Positions 36,004 to 46,833 of a DNA stretch of 64,000 nt are shown here, piece after piece. The stretch's first letter is position 1; each line of letters opens with the position of its first letter. The stretch covers positions 61,001 to 125,000 of the forward strand of contig NZ_MDET01000009.1 in NCBI RefSeq assembly GCF_002075885.1, written 5' to 3'. The notes beneath the pieces were generated by a model, which worked only from the letters and a program-made list of their open reading frames with translations, was not told where the DNA came from and made no database searches. This DNA is from Manganibacter manganicus. Lineage in GTDB: Bacteria; Pseudomonadota; Alphaproteobacteria; Rhizobiales; Rhizobiaceae. The position numbers and the translations under genes are program-made.

Positions 36004-36120
36004 CATAAAGCGCCCGACCTGCCAAGCCCGGTCAGCAAAGCATATGACTGCGCTCATCCCCGCTCACGCGGAATTGTTTCATGAGCATGCCAAAGCGACC
36101 TGCCGGTGACTCATTAATGT

Positions 36121-36135
36121 TGACTGGCAAGATCA
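36121..36135 (+). promoter_or_regulatory. TGA-N9-TCA motif (RirA IRO-like) in fbpA promoter region
   Basis: TGACTGGCAAGATCA fits the TGA-N9-TCA form of the iron-responsive operator bound by RirA in rhizobia. It lies 52 bases before the fbpA ATG and overlaps a possible -35 (TTGACT at 36120). The motif is short and expected by chance about once per 4 kb, so only its position beside an iron importer gives it weight. Confidence 0.35.
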
Positions 36136-36186
36136 TGTATTGCTAGAGCCAGCAGCGACGAAACCGGACAGACTGAGGAGATCAGC

Positions 36187-37191
36187 ATGAAGTCCTTTCT
36201 CTCAACCCTTGCCGGCGCAGTGGGAATAGCGATTGCCCTGGCGCCGCCGGCCATGGCCGATGAGGATGGCATTGTCGTCTATAATGCCCAGCATGAGAGC
36301 CTTGCCAAGGAATGGGCTGAAGGCTTCACCAAGGAAACCGGTATCAAGGTCACATTGCGCAATGGCGGCGACAGTGATTTTTCCAACCAGATCGTGGCCG
36401 AAGGCAAGGCTTCGCCTGCCGACGTATTCCTGACCGAGAACTCACCGGCCATGGCGCTGGTCGAGCAGGCTGGCCTGTTCGCGCCTGTCGATCCTGAAAC
36501 GCTGGCCGAAGTCCGGGACGGGTTCAAGCCGTCGAGCGGCAAATGGGTCGGCATCGCCGCCCGCAGCACCGTCTTTGCCTACAACAAGGACAAGCTGACG
36601 CCCGATCAATTGCCAAAATCGCTGCTCGATCTCGCCGATCCGAGTTGGAAGGGGCGCTGGGCCGCTTCACCTTCGGGCGCGGATTTCCAGGCCATAGTCA
36701 GTGCGCTTCTGCAGCTCAAGGGTGAGGAAGAAACCGCCAAATGGCTCAAGGGCATGAAGGAAAACTTCACTGCTTACAAGGGTAACGGCACGGTGATGAA
36801 GGCGGTCAATGCCGGTGAGATCGATGGCGGCGTTATCTATCATTATTACTGGTTCGGCGATCAGGCCAAGACCGGAGAAAACAGCAAAAATACGGCACTT
36901 CATTACTTCAAGAACGAGGATCCCGGCGCCTTCGTCTCCATTTCCGGTGGCGGCGTGCTGGCTTCCAGCAAGCATCCCAAGGAAGCACAGGCTTTCCTGA
37001 AATGGATCGCCGGCCCAGGAGGCCAGACCATCCTGAAGGACGGTACATCCTATGAATATGCCGTTGGCAAGGACGCACAGTCGAACCCCAAGCTGGTGCC
37101 TCTGTCCGATTTGCTGCCACCGAAGATCGAGCCGGACGATCTCAACTCGAAAAAAGTCACCGACATGATGACGGCAGCCGGCTTGCTTTAG
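36187..37191 (+). CDS. fbpA: Ferric iron ABC transporter, periplasmic binding protein
   Basis: Periplasmic Fe3+-binding protein, 334 residues, with a signal peptide ending PAMA|DEDG. It has the family opening IVVYNAQHESLAKEWAEGFT, the anion-binding region LRNGGDSDFSNQIVAEGKAS, and the paired tyrosines in GVIYHYYWFGDQ that ligate iron in FbpA. It captures ferric iron for the permease FbpB. The ATG follows GAGGAG. A hairpin separates it from fbpB, which would favour excess of the binding protein. Confidence 0.9.
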   Translation: MKSFLSTLAGAVGIAIALAPPAMADEDGIVVYNAQHESLAKEWAEGFTKETGIKVTLRNGGDSDFSNQIVAEGKASPADVFLTENSPAMALVEQAGLFAPVDPETLAEVRDGFKPSSGKWVGIAARSTVFAYNKDKLTPDQLPKSLLDLADPSWKGRWAASPSGADFQAIVSALLQLKGEEETAKWLKGMKENFTAYKGNGTVMKAVNAGEIDGGVIYHYYWFGDQAKTGENSKNTALHYFKNEDPGAFVSISGGGVLASSKHPKEAQAFLKWIAGPGGQTILKDGTSYEYAVGKDAQSNPKLVPLSDLLPPKIEPDDLNSKKVTDMMTAAGLL

Positions 37192-37223
37192 CCGACGCTC
37201 GTCCTAAAAGGGCAGGCGATCAG

Positions 37224-37249
37224 GCTCCCGCGGAATAGCCTGCGGGAGC
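37224..37249 (+). other. Hairpin between fbpA and fbpB
   Basis: Perfect 8-base arms GCTCCCGC (37224-37231) and GCGGGAGC (37242-37249) with a 10-base loop, followed by ATCGTATTTTG. It starts 32 bases after the fbpA stop and ends 13 bases before the fbpB ATG. Partial termination or 3'-end stabilisation after the binding-protein gene is the likely role. Confidence 0.6.
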
Positions 37250-37262
37250 ATCGTATTTTGAG

Positions 37263-38915
37263 ATGGCAGTTGCCGATGATCATATACGGCCCACTGACCC
37301 GCCCGATAATACGGCGCGGCGCCTGATGCCGTTGTCGGTCGAGTCCGTGCGTCCGGCGCCGGCTGTCGTTGCGCCCTCATACGGCGCATTGAAGCGCAGC
37401 CGCCAACTGCCATGGATGGCAATCGCGGCTGTCGCCGTTTCGCTGCTGGCCATGCTGCCGATGGCCTTCATCATCTGGGTCGCCTTCCAGACGGGCTGGG
37501 ATACGGTCTACAGGCTTGTATTCCGGCCGCGTGTCGGCGAACTCCTCGCCAACACCGTGCTGCTGGTGCTTTGCACCGTGCCGCTCGGTATCGTCCTGTC
37601 CGTGGCGCTGGCCTGGCTCACCGAGCGCAGCGACCTGCCTGGCGCACGGCTATGGGCATGGCTATCGGTGGCCCCGCTTGCAGTTCCGGCCTTCGTTCAC
37701 AGCTATTCATGGATTACGCTGATCCCCGGCCTGCATGGCCTCAAAGCCGGCGTGCTGATTTCGGTCATCGCCTATTTCCCGTTTCTCTACCTGCCGATTG
37801 CAGCGGCGCTGCGGCGGCTCGATCCGGCCTTGGAAGACGCCGCCGCCTCGCTCGGCCTTGGCCCATGGCGCATTTTCTTCCGTGTCGTATTGCCGCAATT
37901 GCGGCTCGCCATCTGCGGCGGTTCGCTGCTGGTCGGCCTGCATCTGCTGGCCGAATACGGGCTATACGTCTTCATTCGCTTCGACACATTCACCACCGCC
38001 ATCGTCGATCAGTTCCAGTCCACCTTCAACGGACCTGCCGCCAATATGCTGGCCGGCGTATTGATCCTGTGTTGTTTCGTGCTCCTGGGCATCGAGGTTC
38101 TGGTACGCGGCGAGGAGCGTTACGCGCGTGTCGGCTCGGGCGCTGCCCGCCAATCACCGCCCGTTCGCCTCGGTCGTACCACCCTGCCCTGCCTGCTCGT
38201 GCCTGCCTTTACCGCGCTTCTGTCGCTGGGCGTGCCGGCTCTCACCATCGGCCGATGGCTGGTGGCCGGCGGTGCAAGCGTGTGGCGGCTAGACGAAATA
38301 GGCCTCGCTCTGGAGCAAACGCTGTTCCTCGCGGTTGCCGGCGCTGTCTTGGCCACGCTGGCCGCCATTCCCATGGCCTGGCTGTCGATCCGCGCGCCCG
38401 GCCCGGCGCAAAGGCTGCTGGAAGGTTTCAACTATATGGTCGGCTCGCTGCCCGGTGTGGTCGTCGCGCTGGCGCTGGTCACGATAACCGTGCGCGTGCT
38501 TCTGCCGCTTTACCAGACGCTTGCTACCATCCTTTTCGCCTATGCATTGATGTTCCTGCCGAGAGCCATCATCAGCCTGCGTGCCTCCATTGCTCAGGCC
38601 CCTGTCGAACTGGAGCGGGCCGCCGCTAATCTCGGCCGCTCGCCACTGAATGCGCTGTGGGCAACCACAATCCGCCTTTCCGCACCGGGTGCCGCCGCCG
38701 GCATCGCACTGGTCGGGCTGGGCATCATGAACGAACTGACGGCGACCCAGATGCTTGCGCCCAATGGAACACGCACGCTGGCGCTCGCCTTCTGGGCCTA
38801 TAGCGGCGAAATCGATTATGCAGCGGCCGCTCCCTATGCCTTGATCATGGTGGGCGCATCGCTGCCGCTGACATGGCTGCTATATGTGCAATCGAAACGG
38901 ATGGCCGGCCGATGA
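37263..38915 (+). CDS. fbpB: Ferric iron ABC transporter permease (double)
   Basis: Inner-membrane permease of 550 residues with two fused permease domains, the usual FbpB/AfuB layout. The first EAA-type loop has [20 protein letters not shown] (about 195) and the second [20 protein letters not shown] (about 460). About 12 hydrophobic segments are visible after a polar N-terminal extension of some 45 residues. Its stop overlaps the fbpC ATG (ATGA), indicating coupled translation. It moves Fe3+ delivered by FbpA. Confidence 0.9.
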   Translation: MAVADDHIRPTDPPDNTARRLMPLSVESVRPAPAVVAPSYGALKRSRQLPWMAIAAVAVSLLAMLPMAFIIWVAFQTGWDTVYRLVFRPRVGELLANTVLLVLCTVPLGIVLSVALAWLTERSDLPGARLWAWLSVAPLAVPAFVHSYSWITLIPGLHGLKAGVLISVIAYFPFLYLPIAAALRRLDPALEDAAASLGLGPWRIFFRVVLPQLRLAICGGSLLVGLHLLAEYGLYVFIRFDTFTTAIVDQFQSTFNGPAANMLAGVLILCCFVLLGIEVLVRGEERYARVGSGAARQSPPVRLGRTTLPCLLVPAFTALLSLGVPALTIGRWLVAGGASVWRLDEIGLALEQTLFLAVAGAVLATLAAIPMAWLSIRAPGPAQRLLEGFNYMVGSLPGVVVALALVTITVRVLLPLYQTLATILFAYALMFLPRAIISLRASIAQAPVELERAAANLGRSPLNALWATTIRLSAPGAAAGIALVGLGIMNELTATQMLAPNGTRTLALAFWAYSGEIDYAAAAPYALIMVGASLPLTWLLYVQSKRMAGR

Positions 38916-39994
38916 GTTTCTTGCAACTGCGCGCGCTCAACAAGCATTATGGCTCGGTCAAGGCCCTCGATGGCATCGATCTGAACGTCGTCGCGGGAAG
39001 CCGCACAGCAATTGTCGGGCCTTCAGGCTGTGGCAAGACCACGCTGTTGCGGCTGATCGCCGGCTTCGAGGCACCGGACGAAGGCAGCATTACGCTTGAT
39101 GGAACGGTTCTCGCCAATGGCGGCAGCTCTGTGCCCGCACATAAGCGCGGCATCGGTCTCGTGGCACAGGACGGCGCCCTGTTTCCGCATCTTACTGTCG
39201 CCGCCAATATCGGCTTCGGCATGGATCGCGGCGAAGCGGACCGCACCGAGCGCATTGCCGAACTTGCCTATATCGTCGGTCTCGACAAGGCCATCCTCAA
39301 GCGCCATCCACATGAACTCTCCGGCGGCCAGCAGCAACGCGTGGCAATTGCGCGCGCCATGGCCCGCAAACCGCGCCTGATGCTGCTCGACGAGCCGTTT
39401 TCGGCGCTCGACACCGGCCTGCGCGCCTCCATGCGCAAGGCTGTGGCAGAGCTTCTGGAATCCGCAGGCGTCGCCACAATCCTCGTCACCCATGACCAGT
39501 CCGAAGCGCTCTCCTTCGCCGACCAGGTGGCGGTGATGCGCGATGGCAAATTCTCGCAGGTCGGCGCGCCGCGCGAGCTTTATCTCAGGCCGAGGGACCG
39601 CATGATTGCCGAATTTCTCGGCGATGCAGTCGTGCTGCCGGCACGTGTCGACAGCGGCTTTGCGCAATGTCCGCTCGGGCGCATCGCCGTGGATTCCACC
39701 GAGCGGCGCGATACGGCCCGCATCATGCTGCGGCCGGAACAACTGACTCTAAAATGCACCTCGCGCGAGGGCATGTCAGGCACACCCGACATGCTTTTCG
39801 GCGAAGTGGTGGAAACCGAGTTTGCCGGATCGCTCTGCACCGTCGCGGTTCGGCTGCTGAACAACGCCGACCCCCCCGATGCCGCCGCGATCGGGAACAC
39901 GCCGCTGATCCTGAAAAAGCCGGGCATGGACGCGCCGACGACGGGCGAGGTGGTCCGCATTTCCGTCGTCGGCAAAGCGCATCTGCTCGCCTGA
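38912..39994 (+). CDS. fbpC: Ferric iron ABC transporter ATP-binding protein
   Basis: ATPase subunit of 360 residues. Walker [13 protein letters not shown]-loop [13 protein letters not shown], signature [14 protein letters not shown], Walker [13 protein letters not shown] and H-loop [11 protein letters not shown] are all present. The C-terminal part (about 245-360) is a TOBE-like regulatory domain ([14 protein letters not shown]). The start at 38912 is inside the end of fbpB, so no separate ribosome-binding site is needed. It ends two bases before the stop of the convergent ugpC. Confidence 0.9.
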   Translation: MSFLQLRALNKHYGSVKALDGIDLNVVAGSRTAIVGPSGCGKTTLLRLIAGFEAPDEGSITLDGTVLANGGSSVPAHKRGIGLVAQDGALFPHLTVAANIGFGMDRGEADRTERIAELAYIVGLDKAILKRHPHELSGGQQQRVAIARAMARKPRLMLLDEPFSALDTGLRASMRKAVAELLESAGVATILVTHDQSEALSFADQVAVMRDGKFSQVGAPRELYLRPRDRMIAEFLGDAVVLPARVDSGFAQCPLGRIAVDSTERRDTARIMLRPEQLTLKCTSREGMSGTPDMLFGEVVETEFAGSLCTVAVRLLNNADPPDAAAIGNTPLILKKPGMDAPTTGEVVRISVVGKAHLLA

Positions 39995-39996
39995 CG

Positions 39997-41064
39997 CTAT
40001 TCCAATCGTCTTCCGGCACCGTCGAACCAGTGCAGTTTGCCAGCCTGGGCAACAAGATCGATCTTGTCGCCGGGCTTCGCGGCCGCACGACCTGCAACCC
40101 GCGCGACAACACGGCCGCCTCCGGACGCGCAATGCAGAAAGCTTTCGGCGCCGACCGGCTCGACAGCATCGACCGTCACCGGCAGTGTCAAAGCGCCCGG
40201 TAATGCCCTGCCGTCATAATTCACATTGACGTCTTCCGGCCGGAAACCCAGTGTGACCGCCTTGGATGCCGGCAGCGAACCGGCAATGGCGGAGCCGTCG
40301 GCAAGCGCCAGACCGGAGCCGGTTTCGCTCAGCGGCAGGAGATTCATCGGCGGCGCACCGATGAAGGATGCGACGAAGATCGAGGCAGGCCTTTCATAAA
40401 CATCGAGTGGTTGGCCGATCTGCTCGACCATGCCGGCATTCATCACCACCAGCATGTCGGCCAGCGTCATCGCCTCAAGCTGATCATGAGTAACGTAGAC
40501 CGATGTCACGCCAAGCTTGCTCTGTAGATTCCTGATCTCGACGCGCATCTGACCGCGCAGTTTGGCGTCAAGATTGGAAAGCGGCTCGTCGAACAGAAAT
40601 ACCTTGGGTTTGCGCACGATAGCCCGCCCCATCGCCACGCGCTGGCGCTGTCCACCAGACAACTGGCGTGGGCGCCGGTCTAGCAGATGTGCAAGCTCCA
40701 GCGTCTCGGCCACCTCACGCACGCGGCGTTCGATCTCGGCTTTCGGTGTGCCCCGATTGCGCAAGCCATAGGCCATGTTGTCGTAGACTTTCATATGCGG
40801 ATAGAGTGCATAGTTCTGGAACACCATCGCAATATCGCGCTCGGTCGGACCAACCTCATTGACCACATTGCCGTCGATGGCGCAGGTGCCTGACGTGATT
40901 GTTTCCAAGCCGGCAATCATGCGCAGCAGCGTGGATTTGCCGCAACCCGACGGGCCGACCAGGACACATAGCGCCTTGTCGGGAATGGCGATGGAAACCC
41001 CTTTTACCGCTTCCACGCCACCGCTATAAACCTTGCGCACATCTTTCAGATCGACTGTCGCCAT
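39997..41064 (-). CDS. ugpC: sn-Glycerol-3-phosphate ABC transporter ATPase
   Basis: ATP-binding subunit of 355 residues in the MalK/UgpC class. It begins [20 protein letters not shown]; Walker A is [17 protein letters not shown], signature [14 protein letters not shown], Walker [17 protein letters not shown]. The C-terminal regulatory domain (about 240-355) contains the OB-fold segments typical of this class ([10 protein letters not shown]). It is the last gene of ugpBAEC, 7 bases after ugpE. It energises uptake of glycerol-3-phosphate and glycerophosphodiesters. Confidence 0.93.
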   Translation of the reverse strand: MATVDLKDVRKVYSGGVEAVKGVSIAIPDKALCVLVGPSGCGKSTLLRMIAGLETITSGTCAIDGNVVNEVGPTERDIAMVFQNYALYPHMKVYDNMAYGLRNRGTPKAEIERRVREVAETLELAHLLDRRPRQLSGGQRQRVAMGRAIVRKPKVFLFDEPLSNLDAKLRGQMRVEIRNLQSKLGVTSVYVTHDQLEAMTLADMLVVMNAGMVEQIGQPLDVYERPASIFVASFIGAPPMNLLPLSETGSGLALADGSAIAGSLPASKAVTLGFRPEDVNVNYDGRALPGALTLPVTVDAVEPVGAESFLHCASGGGRVVARVAGRAAAKPGDKIDLVAQAGKLHWFDGAGRRLE

Positions 41065-41071
41065 CGGTTAC

Positions 41072-41920
41072 TCACTTTTCGGAATCGACCAGCCCGCGCA
41101 CAAACCAGCGCTGCATCAGCACAACAACCAGGATCGGTGGCACGATGGCCAACATCGCAGTCACCATCACCAGTTGCCATTGCGTGTCGGCATCGGCGAA
41201 CGAGATCATCTTGCGCAGCGCAATGACGATCGTGTTCATGTCGTTGCTGTTGGTAATCAGCAGCGGCCACAAATACTGTGTCCAGCCATAGATGAAGAGG
41301 ATGACGAACAGCGCCGCGATATTGGTGCGTGACAGGGGCAGCAGGATATCGAAGAAGAAACGCCAAGGTCCGGCGCCGTCGACGCGCGCGGCCTCGACCA
41401 GTTCACCCGGAATGGTCATGAAGAATTGCCGGAACAGCAGCGTCGCCGTCGCCGAGGCGATCAGAGGCAGGATCAGCCCGGCATAGGTGTCGATCAGACC
41501 GAACTGCACCATCACCTTGTAGGTCGGCAGGATGCGCACTTCCACCGGCAGCATCAGCGTGATGAAGATCAGCCAGAAGAATGTCATTCGAAGCGGGAAG
41601 CGGAAGAAGACAATGGCGTAGGCCGACAGGATCGAAATGATGATCTTGCCAATGGCTATCCCCAAAGCCATCACTGTAGTGTTGAACAGAAGCGTGCCGA
41701 CACCGACACCACCGATACGCCGAACCCCGCCGCTCAATGCTTCGGAATAATTCGTCCAGAACTCGCCACCCGGCCACAGCGGCAGCGGCGGCCGCAGAAT
41801 CGTTTGGAGCGTATGGGTGGACGCCACGAAGGTGTAGTAGATCGGGAAAGCCACAATCACGATGCCAAGCACCAATACGGCGTGGGCAATGAAGGTGCGG
41901 GCAGGTGAAGTGCCGATCAT
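41072..41920 (-). CDS. ugpE: sn-Glycerol-3-phosphate ABC transporter permease UgpE
   Basis: Inner-membrane permease of 282 residues with six hydrophobic segments, MalG-like. Beginning near TFIAHAVLVLGIVIVAFPIY, it has the EAA loop ELVEAARVDGAGPWRFFFDI at about residue 190, which docks on the UgpC ATPase. The C-terminus LMQRWFVRGLVDSEK is the usual UgpE/MalG ending. It lies 33 bases after ugpA and 7 bases before ugpC in one transcription unit. Confidence 0.93.
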   Translation of the reverse strand: MIGTSPARTFIAHAVLVLGIVIVAFPIYYTFVASTHTLQTILRPPLPLWPGGEFWTNYSEALSGGVRRIGGVGVGTLLFNTTVMALGIAIGKIIISILSAYAIVFFRFPLRMTFFWLIFITLMLPVEVRILPTYKVMVQFGLIDTYAGLILPLIASATATLLFRQFFMTIPGELVEAARVDGAGPWRFFFDILLPLSRTNIAALFVILFIYGWTQYLWPLLITNSNDMNTIVIALRKMISFADADTQWQLVMVTAMLAIVPPILVVVLMQRWFVRGLVDSEK

Positions 41921-41953
41921 GACCGCCTCCGGTTCCGCGGCAGGGCGTACCGC

Positions 41954-42838
41954 TCACCCATAATGCACCTTCCGTTCGATATAGCGGAACTGGACGGCGG
42001 TGAGCGCGATGACGATAGCCATCAGGATTACCGATTCGGCTGCCGAGACTCCGAGCATCAGATTGACGAAACCGTCATTGTAAACCTTGTACACCAGCGT
42101 TTCCGTCGCCTTGCCGGGGCCACCGCCCGTGACGGCGTGGACGATGCCGAAGGTATCGAACAGGGCATAGACGGTGTTGATGACGAGCAGGAAGAAAGTG
42201 GTCGGTGCAAGCAGCGGAAAGACGATGGTCCAGAACCGCTTGGTTTCGCCGGCTCCATCTATCGCTGCCGCCTCGATCAGCGTCTTCGGAATCGCTTGCA
42301 GGCCAGCAACAAAAAACAGGAAGTTGTAGCTGATCTGTTTCCAGGCGGCGGCAATAACGAGCAGGATCATCGCATGCGTGCCGTTGAGCAGAGGATCCCA
42401 GTGAACGCCCGCCTTGCGCAGAAGCACGGCCAGGGTGCCGATCGAAGGGTTGAACATGAACAAAAACAGCATACCGGCAATCGCCGGCGCCACCGCATAG
42501 GGCCAGATCATCAGCGTGCGATAGAAGCCCTTGCCGCGGATAACCTTTTCCGCCATCACCGCCAGCAGCAGCGCGACACCCATGGCCACGACGGCGGTGG
42601 CAATGGAGAAGATCACCGTCACCTTGATGGAATTGAGATAAGCCGGGTCTGCCAGCACCCGGCGGAAATTGTCGAACCAGATGAAGCGCGATTTCAACCC
42701 GAACGGGTCCTCGCGCAGCATGGACTGATAGAGTGCCTGCCCTGCTGGCCAATAGAAGAAGACCAGTGTGATGGCGAGTTGCGGCGCCACCAGCAGATAG
42801 GGCAGGATCTTGTTGGGAAAGACGACACGGGGGGTCAT
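41954..42838 (-). CDS. ugpA: sn-Glycerol-3-phosphate ABC transporter permease UgpA
   Basis: Permease partner of UgpE, 294 residues, with six hydrophobic segments. The N-terminus ([20 protein letters not shown]) and the segment [20 protein letters not shown] are typical of UgpA. The EAA loop is [20 protein letters not shown] at about residue 195. A C-terminal basic end (YIERKVHYG) follows the last span. It lies 34 bases after ugpB without a strong hairpin. Confidence 0.93.
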   Translation of the reverse strand: MTPRVVFPNKILPYLLVAPQLAITLVFFYWPAGQALYQSMLREDPFGLKSRFIWFDNFRRVLADPAYLNSIKVTVIFSIATAVVAMGVALLLAVMAEKVIRGKGFYRTLMIWPYAVAPAIAGMLFLFMFNPSIGTLAVLLRKAGVHWDPLLNGTHAMILLVIAAAWKQISYNFLFFVAGLQAIPKTLIEAAAIDGAGETKRFWTIVFPLLAPTTFFLLVINTVYALFDTFGIVHAVTGGGPGKATETLVYKVYNDGFVNLMLGVSAAESVILMAIVIALTAVQFRYIERKVHYG

Positions 42839-42872
42839 TTGACTGTACCCCCCTTTGGTCCGGTAACAGGAC

Positions 42873-44180
42873 TCAATTGCCGATCGCTTCCTGGATCGCC
42901 TTGTTGCCCCGTTCCACAGCGTTGTCGAGCGCCTGTTGAGCCGTCTCCTGTCCGGCGAGCATCTTCTCGAATTCCTCGTTCTGGATGTCGCGCACCTGCG
43001 GCAGATTGACGAGGCGGACGCCCTTGGAATTCTCGGTCGGCGCCTTGCCCATCATCTGCAGGATCGGCGTCTCACGGCCGGGGTTCTTCTCATAAAAACC
43101 CGATTTCTTGGTTGCCTCGTAAGCTGCCATGGTCACCGGCAGATAGCCTGAGGTCTCATGCAGATACTGCTGCACCTCGGTTTTCGACAGATATTGGAAG
43201 AAGGCGGCAATCCCCTTGTATTCAGCGTCGGACTTGCCTCCGAACACCCACAGGCTCGCGCCGCCCGGAATGGTGTTCTGCGGCCCCTTGCCGTCCTTGT
43301 CATAAGGCAGTTCGCCGATGCCGTAATTCATGCCGGATTTGACGATGTCGCCGAGTCCGCCCGACGATTCGGTCAGGATGCCGCATGTGCCGGCCAGGAA
43401 CAGTTGCTTGGCCTCGGAGGTGCGGCCGCCATATTTGAAGGTCCCGTCCTTGGCGAGATCGGCAATCGCCTGGAAATGATTGACATAGATCGGCGCGTTG
43501 ATCTCAAGCTTGACATCGGTTCCGGCAAGCCCGTTCTCATTGGTGCCGTAAGGCACATTGTTCCACGCGGCAAAATTTTCCAGATGGATCCAGGTGAGCC
43601 ATGTCGAGGTGTAGCCGCAGGACGCAGCCCCGCTCGACTTGATCTTCTTGGCCATTTCCCAGACTTCGTCCCATGTCTTGGGCGGCGTGTTCTCGTCAAG
43701 CCCGGCCTTCTTGAAGATATCCTTGTTATAATAGAGGATCGGCGACGAGGAATTGTAAGGGAAGGACAGCATGGTGCCGTCCGGCTTCGAATAATAGGCG
43801 ACGATCCCAGGCAGATACTGGCTCTTGTCGAATTTCTGGCCGCCTTCCTCCAGAACCTCCGCCACCGGCTTGACCGCGCCTTCCGCAGCCATCATCACAC
43901 CGGTACCGACGTCGAAAACCTGTATGATGTCCGGCGCCTGGCCGGCACGGAAAGCTGCGATGCCAGCGTTGAGCGCTTCCGGATATGTTCCCTTGAAGGA
44001 CGGAACGACCTCATAGTCCTTCTGACTGGCGTTGAAATCCTTCGTGATCTTGGCAACGACTTCAGCATTGGCACCGGTCATCGCGTGCCACCAGCTTATC
44101 TGTGTGACGGCGAAAGCCGATGTCGTGGAAAACAAGGTGAAGGTGGCAGCCACACCGGCCGCAATGCCGCGAAACGTCAT
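42873..44180 (-). CDS. ugpB: sn-Glycerol-3-phosphate-binding protein
   Basis: Periplasmic solute-binding protein of 435 residues, family 1, with a signal peptide ending SAFA|VTQ. The mature N-terminus [20 protein letters not shown] and the segment [20 protein letters not shown] are hallmarks of UgpB, including the Trp residues that line the phosphate ester site. [11 protein letters not shown] and [10 protein letters not shown] follow in the C-lobe. It is first in the ugpBAEC operon. In rhizobia this operon often responds to phosphate limitation through PhoB; only one weak CTGTCAT half-site (44194-44200) is visible. Confidence 0.94.
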   Translation of the reverse strand: MTFRGIAAGVAATFTLFSTTSAFAVTQISWWHAMTGANAEVVAKITKDFNASQKDYEVVPSFKGTYPEALNAGIAAFRAGQAPDIIQVFDVGTGVMMAAEGAVKPVAEVLEEGGQKFDKSQYLPGIVAYYSKPDGTMLSFPYNSSSPILYYNKDIFKKAGLDENTPPKTWDEVWEMAKKIKSSGAASCGYTSTWLTWIHLENFAAWNNVPYGTNENGLAGTDVKLEINAPIYVNHFQAIADLAKDGTFKYGGRTSEAKQLFLAGTCGILTESSGGLGDIVKSGMNYGIGELPYDKDGKGPQNTIPGGASLWVFGGKSDAEYKGIAAFFQYLSKTEVQQYLHETSGYLPVTMAAYEATKKSGFYEKNPGRETPILQMMGKAPTENSKGVRLVNLPQVRDIQNEEFEKMLAGQETAQQALDNAVERGNKAIQEAIGN

Positions 44181-44298
44181 GCTTTTCTCCCGACTGTCAT
44201 TGGCTGGGCTGCAAATTCAGCCGGCTTTCACCGGCCAGTTCGCCCGGCAACGGGAGTATTGATGGAATATGACAAACGGACAACGCTTTTGTTGGCCG

Positions 44299-44335
44299 TT
44301 CGTGGATTTTCACACTATTTTCGTATGAAGTTCGT
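44299..44335. promoter_or_regulatory. Three phased TTCGT repeats upstream of ugpB
   Basis: TTCGT occurs at 44299-44303, 44320-44324 and 44331-44335, spaced 21 and 11 bases apart (two turns and one turn). DeoR/GlpR-type regulators bind TTCG-containing direct repeats, so a glycerol-related repressor is conceivable. The region 44181-44365 between ugpB and tlpA otherwise shows only a short GCCGG inverted repeat near 44220. Confidence 0.3.
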
Positions 44336-44365
44336 TTCTGGTAAAAATGGCGCTGCCGCTCAGGT

Positions 44366-45058
44366 TCAGAGGCTGTGGTTCTTCAGTGCCGCCTCGATCA
44401 GCCGCTTCCCGTCAGGGCTGGACCATTCCGCCGGCCCGTTCATGTGGGCAAGCAGGCACCCCTCGCCATCGACCAGCATTGTCACCGGCAGGCCAAGTGC
44501 CAGTCCGCGCGTCTTGGCCTCGTTGAACACACCCATTGTCGCATCGCGATAATGGGCAAGATTCTCCACCCCGATCTCCTTGAGAAACTTCTCCGGCTTG
44601 TCAGCGTCGCCGGTATCGACATTGATGGCAACGACCTCGAAGGTCTTCCCGCCCATTTCCTTTTGAAGCGTATCCAGTGCCGGCATCTCTGCACGGCAGG
44701 GCGCGCACCATGTCGCCCACAGATTGAGCAACACCGTCTTGCCGGACAGATCGGCAAGGCTCATCGGCTTGCCGTTCGGCCCATCGAAGGAAAGGCTGTT
44801 CAGCGATTGCGGCGGATCGGCAGGCAAGAGTGCCGCCACCTGGCCGGTAGCGGCGGCGGCCACCGTCTTGGCCTCGCCGGCCTTGGCGGCGCACAAGGCA
44901 TTATCCCTGGTTTGATCCAGGGCCACTGTTTGCGGCGGCGTCGCGTTGCCAAGACGGCTCTCGCTGACATATACCGCAACCGCACCCGCTAAAACGCCTG
45001 CCACCAAGGCGGCAAGGATAAGGCGCGGGGCCGGAAAGAGCTTTTTTTCGTCTGCCAT
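44366..45058 (-). CDS. tlpA: TlpA-type thiol:disulfide interchange protein
   Basis: Membrane-anchored periplasmic thioredoxin-like protein of 230 residues. One N-terminal anchor (about 11-30) is followed by a linker and a thioredoxin domain (about 85-230) with the redox motif WATWCAPC (C118, C121), and [20 protein letters not shown] with the cis-proline. TlpA-type proteins reduce cytochrome c oxidase maturation partners in rhizobia. The start at 45058 gives the proper anchor; the frame runs on upstream antisense to argH and is not real there. Divergent from argH with only 33 bases between starts, so the promoters must overlap. Confidence 0.9.
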   Translation of the reverse strand: MADEKKLFPAPRLILAALVAGVLAGAVAVYVSESRLGNATPPQTVALDQTRDNALCAAKAGEAKTVAAAATGQVAALLPADPPQSLNSLSFDGPNGKPMSLADLSGKTVLLNLWATWCAPCRAEMPALDTLQKEMGGKTFEVVAINVDTGDADKPEKFLKEIGVENLAHYRDATMGVFNEAKTRGLALGLPVTMLVDGEGCLLAHMNGPAEWSSPDGKRLIEAALKNHSL

Positions 45059-45091
45059 TTTCAAAAAATCTCCGCGACACGGGTTATAGCG

Positions 45092-46492
45092 ATGAGCAAG
45101 GACAAGACCAGCAACCAGATGTGGGGAGGACGATTTGCCTCGGGCCCGGCCGCGATCATGGAAGCGATCAACGCGTCCATCGGCTTCGACAAGAAACTCT
45201 ACGCACAGGACATAAGCGGCTCGCTTGCCCATAGCGAGATGCTGGCCGAAACGGGCATCATTTCGGCGGACGATCAAGCAAAAATCGCTCACGGACTGAA
45301 CACGATTCTGAAAGAGATCGAAGGTGGCAAGTTCAGCTTCTCGACGCAACTCGAAGACATCCACATGAACATCGAGGCTCGGCTTGCCGAACTGATCGGC
45401 CCGGCCGCCGGGCGGCTGCACACCGCGCGCTCGCGCAACGACCAGGTGGCCGTGGATCTGCGTCTGTGGGTCAAGGATGAGCTTGCCCGTGTCGCGGAAG
45501 CGTTGAAAGGGCTGATCGCCGCCTTTCTTGAAAGAGCTGAAGAGCACGCCGCAACCGTCATGCCCGGCTTCACCCACATGCAGGCGGCGCAGCCCGTCAC
45601 CTTCGGCCATCACTGCATGGCATATGTCGAGATGTTTGCGCGCGACCTGTCGCGTGTCCGGGATGCGATGGCGCGCATGGATGAAAGCCCGCTTGGCGCC
45701 GCAGCCCTTGCCGGCACCAGCTTCCCCATCGACCGGCATATGACGGCGAGAGCGCTGGGGTTCCGCGAACCGACCCGTAATTCTCTGGATAGCGTTTCGG
45801 ACCGCGATTTCGCGCTGGAATTCCTGTCGATCTCGGCAATCTCGGCCACGCATCTTTCACGTCTGGCAGAAGAGATCGTGATCTGGTCCACGCCGCAATT
45901 CGGCTTCGTGCGGCTTTCCGATTCCTTCTCCACCGGCTCTTCGATCATGCCGCAAAAGAAGAACCCCGATGCGGCCGAACTGGTGCGCGGCAAGACCGGG
46001 CGCGTCAATGGCCATCTGGTTGGGCTGCTGACGCTGATGAAAGGCCTGCCGCTGACCTATTCGAAAGATATGCAGGAAGACAAGGAAGCGGTGTTCGACA
46101 CCGCCGAGACGCTCGACCTGATGCTGGCGGCCATGACCGGCATGGTGCGCGACCTGACCGTGAATGAAGCCGCCATGAAAAAGGCCGCCGGTGCCGGCTA
46201 TTCGACGGCGACCGATCTGGCCGACTGGCTGGTGCGCACGCTCGGCCTTCCTTTCCGCGAGGCGCATCATGTGACCGGCCGCGCCGTGGCGCTGGCCGAA
46301 TCAAGAAAGGTCGGGTTGGAAAAGCTGGCGCTTGAAGAGTTGCAGTCGATCCATCCGGGCATCACCGACAACATCTTTTCGGTACTCTCGGTGCAGAACT
46401 CGGTGAAAAGCCGCACCAGCTTCGGCGGCACCGCGCCGTCCGAGGTCAGGAAGCAGGTGCGCGCATGGAAGAAGCGTCTCGCCAAGGCATGA
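45092..46492 (+). CDS. argH: Argininosuccinate lyase
   Basis: Final step of arginine synthesis: argininosuccinate to arginine and fumarate. The 466-residue protein has [17 protein letters not shown] (residues 110-126), [20 protein letters not shown] and the fumarase-superfamily signature [12 protein letters not shown] (282-293), which carries the mobile catalytic serine loop. It begins [15 protein letters not shown] as usual. The three downstream genes lptM, lysA and TIGR02302 are on the same strand; the argH-lptM-lysA order is a common alphaproteobacterial arrangement. Confidence 0.97.
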   Translation: MSKDKTSNQMWGGRFASGPAAIMEAINASIGFDKKLYAQDISGSLAHSEMLAETGIISADDQAKIAHGLNTILKEIEGGKFSFSTQLEDIHMNIEARLAELIGPAAGRLHTARSRNDQVAVDLRLWVKDELARVAEALKGLIAAFLERAEEHAATVMPGFTHMQAAQPVTFGHHCMAYVEMFARDLSRVRDAMARMDESPLGAAALAGTSFPIDRHMTARALGFREPTRNSLDSVSDRDFALEFLSISAISATHLSRLAEEIVIWSTPQFGFVRLSDSFSTGSSIMPQKKNPDAAELVRGKTGRVNGHLVGLLTLMKGLPLTYSKDMQEDKEAVFDTAETLDLMLAAMTGMVRDLTVNEAAMKKAAGAGYSTATDLADWLVRTLGLPFREAHHVTGRAVALAESRKVGLEKLALEELQSIHPGITDNIFSVLSVQNSVKSRTSFGGTAPSEVRKQVRAWKKRLAKA

Positions 46493-46560
46493 TGGCGGGT
46501 GCAATGGCAGCAAAACTCGGCTAAAAGCAGCGGGCACAAATCATACTCACGGATGTTTCC

Positions 46561-46767
46561 ATGACGGCAAGCCGGATTTTGATGACATTGACGCTGCTCG
46601 CAGCCATGGCCGCGGTAACGGCCTGCGGCCGCAAGGGCGATCTCGACACGCCTTACGATGCCGCCGTACAGGCCCGCAAGGATGCGCAGAAAGCCAAGGA
46701 GCCGCTGCCGCCGGAGCCGCAGAAACCCGAGACGAACAAGCCGTTCATTCTCGATCCGCTGATCTGA
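46561..46767 (+). CDS. lptM: LptM-type small lipoprotein
   Basis: A 68-residue lipoprotein with signal peptide and lipobox AVTAC, giving lipidated C22, followed by the invariant GRKGDLDTP that defines the LptM (YifL) family. The rest is lysine- and proline-rich (KAKEPLPPEPQKPETNKPF). LptM assists maturation of the LptD/LptE lipopolysaccharide translocon in the outer membrane; that role is known from E. coli. It lies between argH and lysA, as in many proteobacteria. Confidence 0.9.
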   Translation: MTASRILMTLTLLAAMAAVTACGRKGDLDTPYDAAVQARKDAQKAKEPLPPEPQKPETNKPFILDPLI

Positions 46768-46833
46768 GGCGGCTCATAAAGGATTTTTATACCGCCACTC
46801 CTGCATTGCCTCCACATCCGAGCTTGATATTCA

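Noticed and set aside
44194..44210. Pho box upstream of ugpB
   Set aside because: CTGTCAT occurs once; the second half 11 bases on (CTGGGCT) is a poor match.
45059..45853. N-terminal extension of tlpA by 265 codons
   Set aside because: It is antisense to argH, and the true start at 45058 gives a normal membrane anchor.
46768..46833. Lysine riboswitch before lysA
   Set aside because: The gap is only 66 bases and contains just a weak GGCGG/CCGCC pair, far too small for the L-box fold.
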